From NCBI RefSeq assembly GCF_001552535.1, contig NZ_BCRJ01000082.1, forward strand, positions 1 through 34,642: 34,642 bases of DNA, given 5' to 3'. A program made the position numbers and the translations under genes. Position 1 is the stretch's first letter. Every line of letters begins with the position of its first letter. This stretch comes from Nocardioides jensenii JCM 1364 = NBRC 14755 (lineage in GTDB: Bacteria > Actinomycetota > Actinomycetes > Propionibacteriales > Nocardioidaceae). The notes beneath the pieces are model-generated. The model saw only the letters and a list, made by a program, of their open reading frames with translations, had not been told where the DNA came from and searched no databases. This document shows positions 1 to 8,204 of the stretch, piece by piece.

Positions 1-591
1 GGGGTCGGCGGTCGCTGCGCGGCGGGCCTGCTCGACGAGCGCGGTGCCGGAGCCGTACTGCTCGAGGCAGCCGTGCTGACCGCAGCCGCAGCGCCGACCG
101 AGGCGTTCGATGCGGATGTGCCCGATCTCGCCGGCGATGCCGAATCCACCGCGATAGAGCGCTCCGTCGACAACGATGCCGCCGCCGACTCCGGTGCCCA
201 CCGCGACCATGAGCAGGTCGTCGGCGTCCTCGGCAGCGCCGTGGGTGAACTCCCCCCACGCCGCGGCGTTGCCGTCGTTCTCGACCACCACCGACAACCC
301 GGTCGACTGTTCGAGGCGTGCCTTGAGGTCCTCGTCGCGCCAGGCCAGGTTGGGTGCGAACAGCACCGTCGCCCGCGCCGCGTCGATGAAGCCGGCTGCG
401 GAGATGCCGATGCCCTCGATCTCGTGGTCGCCGCGCAGCTCGGTCACCATGGCGCCGATCGACGCGACGATCGCGGGCGGGTCCTCCGCCGGCGACTCGA
501 CCTTCGTCTGGGCGAGCAGCGTGCCCGAGTCGTCGACCAGCCCTCCGGCGATCTTGGTTCCGCCGACGTCGACACCGATGGTCAGGCTCAT
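1..591 (-). CDS. ROK-family sugar kinase (glucokinase-like), 3' end beyond window
   Basis: The ATG is at 591 and the frame stays open to position 1, giving 197 residues of a protein normally of about 310-320, so the C-terminal third is missing. The N-terminus carries the ATP phosphate-binding signature GVDVGGTK (residues 6-13). Residues 168-177 are the ROK zinc motif C-x-C-G-x-x-G-C-x-E (C168, C170, C175, E177), and the mid-part has VENDGNAAAWGE and GTGVGGG, typical of ROK kinases. ROK glucokinases phosphorylate glucose in the cytoplasm, feeding glycolysis and in actinobacteria contributing to carbon control. The exact sugar, and ATP versus polyphosphate use, cannot be read here. It begins 4 nt after the stop of the gene at 596, so it is probably co-transcribed with the three genes upstream. 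Confidence 0.9.
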   Translation of the reverse strand, partial: MSLTIGVDVGGTKIAGGLVDDSGTLLAQTKVESPAEDPPAIVASIGAMVTELRGDHEIEGIGISAAGFIDAARATVLFAPNLAWRDEDLKARLEQSTGLSVVVENDGNAAAWGEFTHGAAEDADDLLMVAVGTGVGGGIVVDGALYRGGFGIAGEIGHIRIERLGRRCGCGQHGCLEQYGSGTALVEQARRAATADP

Positions 592-595
592 CCGA

Positions 596-1009
596 TCAGT
601 CCTCCGGCCAGTCCTCGTCGAGGTCGATGTGTTCGACCCCGTCCTCACGCTTCTTGCCGTCGTCGGGCACCTGGCTCGCCATCAGGGCGGCCGCGGCCTG
701 CATCAACGAGGCGCTCGCGGAAGCGAGGTGGTTCTTCACTTCCGGGCTGAGCTCGCGGACGACGTGCATCGCCCGGCAGATCGGGCAGTAGGCGCACTCG
801 GCGGCACCGGTGGCGATGTGCTCGTTGACGTCGTGGGCGGCGTGGGCCGCGCCCGCGGCCAGGTCGCCCAGCCCGTGGCCCAGGTCGCTGCCCTGGGACC
901 GCGCCCAACCGGAGAGCGCGCCCAGCAGCTTGGCCGCCTCGTCGCCCACCGAGCCGACCGGCTCATGGGAGCCCGAGTCACCGGGGCGGGTGTCGTCGCC
1001 GTCGCTCAC
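596..1009 (-). CDS. Conserved small acidic actinobacterial protein (Rv2183c-position)
   Basis: A 137-residue protein with a GTG start whose GTGA overlaps the stop of the ArsA-like gene. It has a charged N-terminus, an Ala/His-rich middle, a single CxYCPICR segment (C-x-x-C-P-x-C-like, about residues 72-78) that could bind a metal, a helical Ala/Ser-rich part, and a very acidic C-terminus. No enzymatic family is recognisable. By position it corresponds to the uncharacterised gene next to the ArsA-like ATPase in M. tuberculosis (Rv2183c, from memory). The tight spacing on both sides indicates one operon with the ATPase and the ROK kinase. Function unknown. Confidence 0.85.
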   Translation of the reverse strand: MSDGDDTRPGDSGSHEPVGSVGDEAAKLLGALSGWARSQGSDLGHGLGDLAAGAAHAAHDVNEHIATGAAECAYCPICRAMHVVRELSPEVKNHLASASASLMQAAAALMASQVPDDGKKREDGVEHIDLDEDWPED

Positions 1010-2175
1010 GGTGTCTTCTCCTCGAATCGCACGTGCAGGGCTCCCTCGCTGACCCGGGCGCCCTTGACCTGGTGCCGGGCCAGCCCGGCGGGCAGCGAGA
1101 GAAGACGACGATACGACCCCACGGTCACGACGAGCTCGTCGCCGTGCCTGGCGAGATCGACATCGCCCTTCTCCACGTTGGGCAGGGCCAGTTCCAGCAC
1201 CGCCCCGTTCGTCGTACGCGTCACCTTCATCGGTCCCTCGCCCACGGGCGGGGCCAGCGGGTCGGAGCCGGCGTACACCTCGTCGGCCAAGTCACGCAGG
1301 GCCTCGACGCCGACCGGCTCCCCGGTGCGGTAGACCGACTTCCACAACGGCAACCCGGGGAAGGACTCCTCGACCTCGGTGAGCACCGCGGCCTGCGCCG
1401 CGACCCAGCCGGCCCGCCAGGCGTCGCCCTCGGCGTCGGGAAAGATGCGGTTGGCGACCACACCGTCGACCCGGTAGCCGAACAGCGAGAGCGTGGTGAA
1501 CGAGCGCCGTGCCTCGGCCAGTACGACGGTCTCGGGCGTCATCACCAGTCGGACGCTGGACTCGGGGCCCGACAACAGGGCGCGCACCTCGTCGAGCTCG
1601 GCGTGCAGGCGCTCGACGGCGTCGAAGACCGAGTCCCCGGGCATCGGTACGCCGGCCGCCCGGGTCAGCACCGGCTTGAGTGCCTTGACCACGCGACGCT
1701 CGAACGGGAAGACCCGCTGCATGTACCAGCCCAGGGCCTCCGGCAGGGCCAGCAGACGGAGGGTCTCGGCGGTCGGGGCGCAGTCGACGACGATCACGTC
1801 CCACTCACCTGAGAGCGCGTGCAGCCGCAGCTCCAGCAGCGCCAGCACCTCTTCGGCACCGGGGATGACGGTGAGCTCCTCGGCCGCGACCGGGTCCACG
1901 CCGACCACGTCGAGCACCGAGAGCAGGTAGCCCTGGATGTCGGCCCACGACTGCTCGAAGCGACGCTGGGCGTCGACCTGCTGCACGAAGAGGTTCTCGG
2001 CCACCTTGGTCGGCTCGGCGCCCACGGGTGTGCCGAACGCGTCGGCCAACGAGTGGGCGGCGTCGGTCGAGAGCACGAGGGTGCGCTGGCCACGAGCCGC
2101 AGCGAGCGCGGACGTACCGGCGGCGACGGTGGACTTGCCGACCCCGCCCTTGCCGGTGAACAGAAGGATGCGCAC
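1006..2175 (-). CDS. ArsA-like / GET3-type P-loop ATPase with Hsp20-like C-terminus
   Basis: A 389-residue cytoplasmic ATPase of the SIMIBI class. The deviant Walker A GKGGVGKST occupies residues 8-16, with K9 and K14 as the signature and catalytic lysines. STDAAHS (switch I region) and VVDCAPTAET (switch II) follow. From about residue 312 the sequence turns into a beta-rich module (VTRTTNGAVLELALP to the end) that resembles the ArsA Hsp20-like domain of actinobacterial homologues. No arsenite efflux partner (ArsB) or ArsR regulator is nearby, so an arsenic role is not supported. A chaperone or targeting role is only an inference. It sits 5 nt downstream of the SRPBCC gene and overlaps the next gene by 4 nt. 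The same order occurs around Rv2184c-Rv2185c in mycobacteria. Confidence 0.92.
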   Translation of the reverse strand: MRILLFTGKGGVGKSTVAAGTSALAAARGQRTLVLSTDAAHSLADAFGTPVGAEPTKVAENLFVQQVDAQRRFEQSWADIQGYLLSVLDVVGVDPVAAEELTVIPGAEEVLALLELRLHALSGEWDVIVVDCAPTAETLRLLALPEALGWYMQRVFPFERRVVKALKPVLTRAAGVPMPGDSVFDAVERLHAELDEVRALLSGPESSVRLVMTPETVVLAEARRSFTTLSLFGYRVDGVVANRIFPDAEGDAWRAGWVAAQAAVLTEVEESFPGLPLWKSVYRTGEPVGVEALRDLADEVYAGSDPLAPPVGEGPMKVTRTTNGAVLELALPNVEKGDVDLARHGDELVVTVGSYRRLLSLPAGLARHQVKGARVSEGALHVRFEEKTP

Positions 2176-2180
2176 GGGCC

Positions 2181-2615
2181 TCAGAGGGACTCGACGCGCT
2201 TCTTGAGCCCCTTCAGCGCGGTGTCGATGAGGATCTTCTCGCCCTTGCGCTTGAGCATGCCGATCAACGGGATCGACACGTCGAGGGCCAGCCGGTAGGT
2301 CACCTCGGTGCCGCCGTTCGCCGGGCGCAGCGTGTAGGCACCGTCGAGGGCGCGCAGCATCTTGCCCTCGGCCAGGGTCCAGGTGACCTCACGGTCGCCG
2401 TCCCACACGTAGGCGAGGGTGTACTCGTCCTTGATCGGGGAGACGTCGAGCTCGAAGAACACCTGGGTGGCTCGACCGTCGTCGAAGGTGCCCAGCACGT
2501 CGGCGGTCTTCACGCCCTTGGCCCAGGTGGGGTAGGCAGGGAAGTCCGCGATCACCGCCATGACGTCAGCCGCCGGAGCGTCAATGACGATCGAGGAGGT
2601 GGTCTGTTCGGCCAT
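2181..2615 (-). CDS. SRPBCC (START/polyketide cyclase-like) family protein
   Basis: A 144-residue single-domain protein covering a full SRPBCC fold. The N-terminus SSIVIDAPAADVMAVIADFPAYPTW is the usual beta1 plus 'FPxYPxW' helix entry, and the C-terminus is a long helix (IDTALKGLKKRV). The fold makes a deep pocket for lipids or aromatic compounds; no ligand can be named. The ATG at 2615 has AGGGGA upstream. It is the first gene of the minus-strand operon and is divergent from an acyl-CoA synthetase, the same pairing as Rv2185c near fadD15 in M. tuberculosis. A lipid-related role is therefore plausible but unproven. Confidence 0.9.
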   Translation of the reverse strand: MAEQTTSSIVIDAPAADVMAVIADFPAYPTWAKGVKTADVLGTFDDGRATQVFFELDVSPIKDEYTLAYVWDGDREVTWTLAEGKMLRALDGAYTLRPANGGTEVTYRLALDVSIPLIGMLKRKGEKILIDTALKGLKKRVESL

Positions 2616-2657
2616 CGAGGGTCCCCTGGGATCTGTTCGGTGATGAGTGCAGCGAGC

Positions 2658-2695
2658 GTACCGGATACCCGCGGTACGCCGGTGGCCGGTAACGT
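2658..2695. promoter_or_regulatory. Inverted repeats in the divergent SRPBCC / acyl-CoA synthetase promoter region
   Basis: GTACCG (2658-2663) and CGGTAC (2672-2677) form one inverted repeat, and TACCGG (2659-2664) and CCGGTA (2686-2691) a second overlapping one. TAACGT (2690-2695) could be a -10 box for the plus-strand gene with a leader of about 33 nt, but no convincing -35 is visible. This could be an operator for a fatty-acid-responsive regulator; that is inference only. Confidence 0.3.
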
Positions 2696-2734
2696 GCGAC
2701 CAGTCCGTTTTCGTAGTTCTTGAAGGAGGCCGGC

Positions 2735-4522
2735 ATGCGAGAGTTCGCCACGCCGTTGACCGTGGAGATTCCCGCGACTGGCAACGTGACCGACGACGTG
2801 GTCGTCAACGCGCGCGACCACGCCGACACGGTCGTGTTCAGCCGCCGCACCGAGGACGGATGGACCGACGTCACCGCCGCCGAGTTCCACGACCAGGTCG
2901 CGTCGGTCGCCAAGGGCCTGATCGCCGCCGGCATCGAGGCTGGCGACCGGGTCGCCCTGCTCTCCAAGACCCGCTACGAGTGGACCCTCCTCGACTACGC
3001 CATCTGGTTCGCCGGCGCGGCCACCGTGCCGATCTACGAGACCTCCTCGACCGACCAGATCGGCTGGATCCTGGAGAACTCCGGCGCCAAGGCCGTGGTT
3101 GCCGAGGGTGCCGACCACCTCGCCAAGGTCACCGGCCTGCGCAAGAACCTGCCCGCGCTCAACCACGTGTGGACCTTCGAGGACAACGCGGTCGACGTCC
3201 TCACCAGCCTCGGCGCCGACATCGACGACGCCACCCTCGAGAAGCGCCGTACGGCGACCACGCCGCTCGACCTGGCCACCCTGATCTACACCTCGGGCAC
3301 GACCGGTCGCCCCAAGGGCTGCATGCTCACCCACGGCAACTTCATGTTCGAGCTCGGCTCCGCGGTCCACGAGCTCGACCGCCTCTTCAAGGACGAGAAG
3401 GGCTCGACCCTGCTCTTCCTGCCCCTGGCCCACGTCTTCGCCCGCATCATCCAGGTCGGCTGCATCAAGGCCCGCGTGCGCCTGGGCCACTCGGCCGACA
3501 TCAAGAACCTGGTCGAGGACCTCGGTGTGTTCCAGCCGACGTTCATCCTGGCCGTGCCCCGGGTCTTCGAGAAGGTCTTCAACACCGCCTCCCAGAAGGC
3601 CGCTGCCGACGGCAGGGGCAAGATCTTCCAGCGTGCCGCCGACACCGCCATCGCGTGGAGCCGGGCGCAGGACTCCGGCCGGGTGCCGCTGCGCATCCGC
3701 GCCCAGCACGCGCTCTTCGACAAGCTCGTCTACGGCAAGCTGCGAGCCGCGCTGGGTGGCGAGTGCCAGTACGCCGTCTCCGGCGGGGCGCCGCTCGGTG
3801 AGCGACTGGGTCACTTCTACCGCGGCATCGGCCTGGTCATCCTCGAGGGCTACGGCCTGACCGAGACCACGGCCGCGCTGACCGTCAACCTTCCCGACGC
3901 CCAGAAGGTCGGCACCGTGGGGCGCCCGCTCGGCGGCACGACGGCCCGCATCGCCGACGACGGCGAGCTGCTCTTCAAGGGCGGCCAGGTCTTCGCCGGC
4001 TACTGGGACAACGAGGCGGCCACCGCTGAGGCACTGACCGATGGCTGGTTCCACACCGGTGACGTCGGCGAGCTCGACGACGAGGGCTTCGTGCGGATCA
4101 CCGGTCGCAAGAAGGAGATCCTGGTGACCGCCGGCGGCAAGAACGTGGCCCCGGCCGTGCTCGAGGACCGCATCCGTGCCCACGCCCTGGTCAGCCAGTG
4201 CATCGTGGTCGGTGACGGCGAGCCGTTCATCGGCGCCCTGGTCACCATCGACCCGGAGTCGTTCCCGCACTGGGCCCAGGAGCACGGCAAGAGCGGCTCC
4301 ATCGCCGACCTGGTCGACGACCCCGACCTGCGGGCCGCCGTCCAGGCCGCCGTCGACGACGCCAACAAGGCGGTCTCGAAGGCCGAGTCGATCCGCAAGT
4401 TCACGATCCTGCCGATCGACTGGACCGAGGAGGACGGCCAGCTGACGCCGTCGCTCAAGCTCAAGCGCAACGTGGTGATGCGTGAGCACCGCGCCGACGT
4501 CGCGGAGCTCTACGGTCACTGA
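2735..4522 (+). CDS. fadD15: Long-chain acyl-CoA synthetase (AMP-binding, FadD15-like)
   Basis: A 595-residue ANL-superfamily ligase that activates fatty acids to acyl-CoA through an acyl-adenylate. The P-loop YTSGTTGRPKG is at residues 185-195, followed by GYGLTETTA (A5-type motif), TGDVGELDDEGFVRITGRKKE (adenylate-binding Asp and hinge) and a C-terminal domain ending in SLKLKRN with its lysines. Length and motifs match the FadD15/FACS class. The ATG at 2735 is preferred because AAGGAGG lies 5 nt upstream; an in-frame TTG at 2720 would place this ribosome binding site inside the gene. It is divergent from the SRPBCC gene, which it also neighbours in mycobacteria. Confidence 0.95.
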   Translation: MREFATPLTVEIPATGNVTDDVVVNARDHADTVVFSRRTEDGWTDVTAAEFHDQVASVAKGLIAAGIEAGDRVALLSKTRYEWTLLDYAIWFAGAATVPIYETSSTDQIGWILENSGAKAVVAEGADHLAKVTGLRKNLPALNHVWTFEDNAVDVLTSLGADIDDATLEKRRTATTPLDLATLIYTSGTTGRPKGCMLTHGNFMFELGSAVHELDRLFKDEKGSTLLFLPLAHVFARIIQVGCIKARVRLGHSADIKNLVEDLGVFQPTFILAVPRVFEKVFNTASQKAAADGRGKIFQRAADTAIAWSRAQDSGRVPLRIRAQHALFDKLVYGKLRAALGGECQYAVSGGAPLGERLGHFYRGIGLVILEGYGLTETTAALTVNLPDAQKVGTVGRPLGGTTARIADDGELLFKGGQVFAGYWDNEAATAEALTDGWFHTGDVGELDDEGFVRITGRKKEILVTAGGKNVAPAVLEDRIRAHALVSQCIVVGDGEPFIGALVTIDPESFPHWAQEHGKSGSIADLVDDPDLRAAVQAAVDDANKAVSKAESIRKFTILPIDWTEEDGQLTPSLKLKRNVVMREHRADVAELYGH

Positions 4523-4553
4523 GCGACACCGGCCGACGACCGACGCACTCCGA

Positions 4554-4576
4554 ATCGGACAGTGATGCTGTCCGAT
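4554..4576. promoter_or_regulatory. Perfect 9-bp inverted repeat between acyl-CoA synthetase and the pilus genes
   Basis: ATCGGACAG (4554-4562), loop TGATG, CTGTCCGAT (4568-4576). It starts 32 nt after the stop of the acyl-CoA synthetase gene. It could be a terminator without a U tract, as is common in actinobacteria, or an operator for the Tad operon whose first gene starts at 4750. The rest of the 227-nt gap shows no gene. Confidence 0.5.
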
Positions 4577-4749
4577 CGGGTGATCTCACGTAGTCCTTCT
4601 GGGTCATCTGGCCCCAAGAGGTGACAATTCGACGCGCTGATGAGGCACGTTTGGTCTGCACTGAACTGCCCGGGGAGCACGCGACCGCGTGATGGGGTCG
4701 GATCGTGCGCCCATTTTGGTGAACGTCCATCACGCATGAAGAGGGATCC

Positions 4750-5478
4750 ATGGACCGTCGCAAGATCCTGCTCGTCCTCGCCGCCGTCATCGCGGCGTTC
4801 GGGACGCTCCTGGTGTTCCTCTACGCGCAGGGCGCCGACAACCGCGCCAAGGAGGACATCGAGTCCGTCCAGGTGCTCAAGGCGGTGCAGACGATCGAGC
4901 CCGGCGAGACCTTCGAGGACGCGGCGGCCGCCGGCAAGATGGAGCCGCAGGACGTGCCCAAGGACCAGGTCCTCGAGGGCGCACAGAGTGACCTGACCGG
5001 GCTGACCGGCCTCAAGGCCACCTCCCGCATCCTCACCGGCGAGCAGATCGTCTCGGGTCGCTGGGGTGGCACGGTCGAGAACACCAGCTTGGCCATCCCC
5101 GACGGCATGATGGCGATCTCGGTGAACCTCACCGACCCGGCCCGCGTGGCCGGCTTCGTCTCCCCCGGATCGGAGGTCTCGGTGTTCCTCACCTCGAGCG
5201 AGATGCCACAGCCCGCCTTCACCCGCATGCTGCTCCCCCGCGTTCAGGTGCTCGGGGTCGGCACCACGTCGACGATCACCTCGACCAAGACGTCCGACGA
5301 CGGCGCCCAGACCACCGAGCAGCTGCCGGCGACGCTGATGACCCTGGCGCTGCCGCAGAAGGATGCCCAGAGGGTGATCTTCGCGGCCGCCAACGGTGAG
5401 CTCGCCTTCGGTCTGCTGACCGACAAGACGAAGGTGGCCAAGGCCCCCGCCGTCACCGCAAACACGCTCCTCCAGTGA
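4750..5478 (+). CDS. cpaB: Flp pilus assembly protein CpaB/RcpC (SAF domain)
   Basis: A 242-residue membrane-anchored protein. A Lys/Arg N-terminus (MDRRK) is followed by one transmembrane segment (about residues 6-25). A SAF domain (about 38-105, with VLKAVQTIEPGETFED and ILTGEQIV) and a RcpC/CpaB-type beta domain (about 112-195, IPDGMMAISVNLTDPARVAGFVSPGSEVSVF) come next. CpaB proteins take part in assembly of Flp pili; in Gram-negatives they stabilise the secretin. No secretin is expected or seen in this Gram-positive, so it may act in the periplasm-like space or peptidoglycan. GAGGGA lies just before the ATG. It is first in a plus-strand Tad operon; CpaE follows after 7 nt. Confidence 0.88.
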   Translation: MDRRKILLVLAAVIAAFGTLLVFLYAQGADNRAKEDIESVQVLKAVQTIEPGETFEDAAAAGKMEPQDVPKDQVLEGAQSDLTGLTGLKATSRILTGEQIVSGRWGGTVENTSLAIPDGMMAISVNLTDPARVAGFVSPGSEVSVFLTSSEMPQPAFTRMLLPRVQVLGVGTTSTITSTKTSDDGAQTTEQLPATLMTLALPQKDAQRVIFAAANGELAFGLLTDKTKVAKAPAVTANTLLQ

Positions 5479-5485
5479 GGCACTG

Positions 5486-6661
5486 ATGCCGATCATCGTC
5501 GATCCCGATCCAGCTGTCGTGGCGCAGCTGAGCGCCGTGATGCCCACCGGCTCCCACTCCGTCGACGGCACCGGGCCGCTGCACGCCTGGCTGGCCCACC
5601 ACCCCACCGAGTACGCCGTCGTGCTCGGCCCCGGCCTCTCCCTCGACGCGGCGCTCGACGTCGCCGAGAGCATGCGCTACACCCGCCCCTCGACGACGGT
5701 CGTGCTGGTGCGCGACACCATCGACACCGACGTGATGTACAAGGCGATGCACGCCGGCTGCCGGGACGTCGTACGCACCGACGACCAGGCGCAGCTGCGA
5801 GGCTCGATCGACCGGGCCCAGCAGCTGTGGTCGGCGTTGCACAGCGGCGACGTCGCCGCGGCAGGTGGCCGGCACGGGCAGGTGATCACCGTCTTCTCCC
5901 CCAAGGGCGGCGTCGGCAAGACCACGACCGCGGTCAACCTGGCCCTGGCCCTGGCCGACAAGGGTGCGCGCAAGGTGTGCCTGATGGACCTCGACCTGGC
6001 CTTCGGTGACGTGGCGATCACGATGCAGCTGTTCCCCACGCACACCATCGAGGAGGCCATCGGCGGCGAGGACGCCATCGACTTCACCATGGTCGAGTCG
6101 CTGCTGACCCGCCACGAACAGTCGCTGATGGTGCTCGCCGCACCGAACCTGCCCGACGCCCGCGACCGGATCACCGCCACGCTGGTCGCCCGGATGATGC
6201 GCACGCTCAAGGAGCAGTTCGACTACGTCGTGGTCGACACCTGCCCCAGCTTCGACGAACAGACCCTGCAGGCGCTCGACGAGACCGACGAGTGCGTGAT
6301 CGTGGCGACCCTCGACGTGCCGACCCTGAAGAACGTCAAGGTCGCCCTGGAGACGCTCGACCTGCTCGACATCGCGCAGGGCAGCCGCCACCTGGTGCTC
6401 AACCGGGCCGACGACGCCGTGGGCCTGGAGCCCGACAAGGTCGAGCAGATCCTCGGCATGCCGATCGCCACGATGATTCCCTCCTCGCTCGACATCGCTG
6501 CGTCCACAAACGCCGGCAAGCCGATCGTGGTCAGCAACCCCAACCACCCGGCGAGCAGGGCCTTCGTCCAGCTGGCCGCCACCCTGACCGGCGAGCCCGT
6601 CGGCGCGGGCGAGGGCAACGACGCCGAGCGCCGCGGTCTGTGGCGACGGAACAAGAGGTGA
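5486..6661 (+). CDS. cpaE: CpaE/TadZ-like MinD-family ATPase with receiver-like N-terminus
   Basis: A 391-residue protein. Residues 1 to about 125 resemble a degenerate response-regulator receiver fold, as is usual in TadZ/CpaE. The second part is a ParA/MinD ATPase with the deviant Walker A KGGVGKTTT at 140-148, LMDLDLAFGD and the switch-like DYVVVDTCPSF. TadZ proteins mark the cell site where the Tad pilus machine assembles, often at a pole. The basic C-terminal tail (RRGLWRRNKR) could contact membrane or DNA. The TGAGG of the cpaB stop region provides a ribosome binding site 5 nt before the ATG. The next gene starts 4 nt after its stop. Confidence 0.92.
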   Translation: MPIIVDPDPAVVAQLSAVMPTGSHSVDGTGPLHAWLAHHPTEYAVVLGPGLSLDAALDVAESMRYTRPSTTVVLVRDTIDTDVMYKAMHAGCRDVVRTDDQAQLRGSIDRAQQLWSALHSGDVAAAGGRHGQVITVFSPKGGVGKTTTAVNLALALADKGARKVCLMDLDLAFGDVAITMQLFPTHTIEEAIGGEDAIDFTMVESLLTRHEQSLMVLAAPNLPDARDRITATLVARMMRTLKEQFDYVVVDTCPSFDEQTLQALDETDECVIVATLDVPTLKNVKVALETLDLLDIAQGSRHLVLNRADDAVGLEPDKVEQILGMPIATMIPSSLDIAASTNAGKPIVVSNPNHPASRAFVQLAATLTGEPVGAGEGNDAERRGLWRRNKR

Positions 6662-6665
6662 CGTG

Positions 6666-8204
6666 ATGAGCAGTCTGGGAGATCGTCTGGCGCGCGCGAA
6701 GGCTGGCGCGCGGGAGTCCGCACCGCAGGTCGCACCGCAGGCCGAGACCGCCGCGACCGTCGAGGCGGCCTCCGGGCCGTCCCTGGTCACCACGGGGCAG
6801 CACAGCGCCCCGCCCGTTGCCGAGGCGCCACAGAGCGAGCTGCCCGCGCCCCGCGCCGGCAAGCGCATCGCGTCGGGCGAGGTGGACGCGTCCGTCGTAC
6901 GCCGTCGCGCGCATGCCATCAACAGCCATCAGGACCGACTCGAAGAGCTCAAGGGCAACGTGCACGCGGAGCTGCTCAAGGAGCTCGGCCCGCAGCTGTA
7001 CGACGCCAACATGGACCAGGCGGAGCTCGAGACACGGGTGCGTCAGGTGCTCAAGGAGGTGCTCGGCTCCCAGGACAAGCCGATCAGCGGGGCCGACCGG
7101 GCCCGGGTGACGCTCGAGATCACCGACGACATCCTCGGCTACGGGCCGATCGAGCCGCTGCTGCGTGACCCCGAGGTCACCGAGATCATGATCAACGGCC
7201 CGGAGTCGATCTTCCTGGAGAAGCACGGCCGCATCTCCATCTCCGAGGCCAAGTTCGTCGACGAGGCCCACCTGCGCCGCACCATCGACAAGATCGTCTC
7301 CCGCATCGGCCGTCGCGTCGACGAGTCGAGCCCGATGGTCGATGCCCGCCTGCCCGACGGCTCCCGCGTCAACGCGGTGATCCCGCCGCTGGCGATCGAC
7401 GGCTCCGCGCTGACCATCCGCAAGTTCTCCGCGGACCCGCTGACTGCCAAGGACCTGATCTCGTTCGGCACCCTGAGCCAGCAGGCCTGCGACTTCCTCT
7501 CCGCGTGCGTGCGCGGCCGGCTCAACATCATCGTCTCCGGCTCCACCGGCGCCGGGAAGACCACGACCCTCAACGTGCTGTCGTCCTTCATCCCCGCCGA
7601 CGAGCGCATCGTCACCATCGAGGACGCCGCCGAGCTGCAACTGCACCAGGACCACGTCGTCCGCCTCGAGTCCCGCCCGGCCAACATCGAGGGCAAGGGT
7701 GCGGTCGACATCCGCGACCTGGTGCGCAACTCACTGCGCATGCGCCCCGACCGCATCATCGTCGGTGAGGTGCGCGACGCCTCCGCGCTCGACATGCTGC
7801 AGGCGATGAACACCGGTCACGACGGGTCGATCTGCTCGGTGCACTCCAACGGCCCGCGCGACACGATCGCCCGGGTCGAGACGATGGTGCTGATGGCCGG
7901 CATGGACCTGCCGATCCGGGCGATCCGTGAGCAGGTCGCCTCGGCGGTCGACGTGATCGTGCACCAGACACGGTTCAAGGACGGCACCCGCCACATCACC
8001 CACATCACCGAGGTGGAGCGGATGGAGGGTGACGTGATCACCCTCCAGGACATCTTCACCTACGACCACACCGCCGGCTTCGACGAGCACGGCGCCAGCC
8101 GCGGCCAGTTGCGCTCGACCGGGCTGCGCCCCACGTTCCTGGAGAAGATGTCCTACGCGAACGTCTCGGTCGACCCGGCGATCTTCGCCGTGGGCGGGCG
8201 ATGA
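6666..8204 (+). CDS. cpaF: Tad pilus secretion ATPase CpaF/TadA
   Basis: About 512 residues. The first 80 or so are Ala/Pro-rich and low-complexity; the rest is a GspE/VirB11-type ATPase. Walker A GSTGAGKTTT is near residues 292-301. The Asp box is represented by TIEDAAELQL, the Walker B region by RIIVGEVRD and the His box by GHDGSICSVHSN. This hexameric motor powers pilin polymerisation by TadB/TadC. Two start codons lie side by side (GTG 6663, ATG 6666); the ATG was chosen, and the difference is one residue. The end overlaps the next gene by ATGA, so translation is probably coupled. Confidence 0.95.
   Translation: MSSLGDRLARAKAGARESAPQVAPQAETAATVEAASGPSLVTTGQHSAPPVAEAPQSELPAPRAGKRIASGEVDASVVRRRAHAINSHQDRLEELKGNVHAELLKELGPQLYDANMDQAELETRVRQVLKEVLGSQDKPISGADRARVTLEITDDILGYGPIEPLLRDPEVTEIMINGPESIFLEKHGRISISEAKFVDEAHLRRTIDKIVSRIGRRVDESSPMVDARLPDGSRVNAVIPPLAIDGSALTIRKFSADPLTAKDLISFGTLSQQACDFLSACVRGRLNIIVSGSTGAGKTTTLNVLSSFIPADERIVTIEDAAELQLHQDHVVRLESRPANIEGKGAVDIRDLVRNSLRMRPDRIIVGEVRDASALDMLQAMNTGHDGSICSVHSNGPRDTIARVETMVLMAGMDLPIRAIREQVASAVDVIVHQTRFKDGTRHITHITEVERMEGDVITLQDIFTYDHTAGFDEHGASRGQLRSTGLRPTFLEKMSYANVSVDPAIFAVGGR

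Noticed and set aside
1006..2175. Arsenic resistance operon
   Set aside because: The ATPase is ArsA-like but there is no efflux pump, reductase or ArsR; the neighbours are those of the Rv2184c-type gene.
2720..2734. TTG at 2720 as start of the acyl-CoA synthetase
   Set aside because: The ribosome binding site AAGGAGG lies downstream of it and fits the ATG at 2735.
2552..4519. Long minus-strand open frame (655 codons) opposite the acyl-CoA synthetase
   Set aside because: It lies antisense to a gene with full AMP-binding motifs; the composition (Gly/Val/Arg/Leu repeats) is typical of shadow frames in GC-rich DNA.
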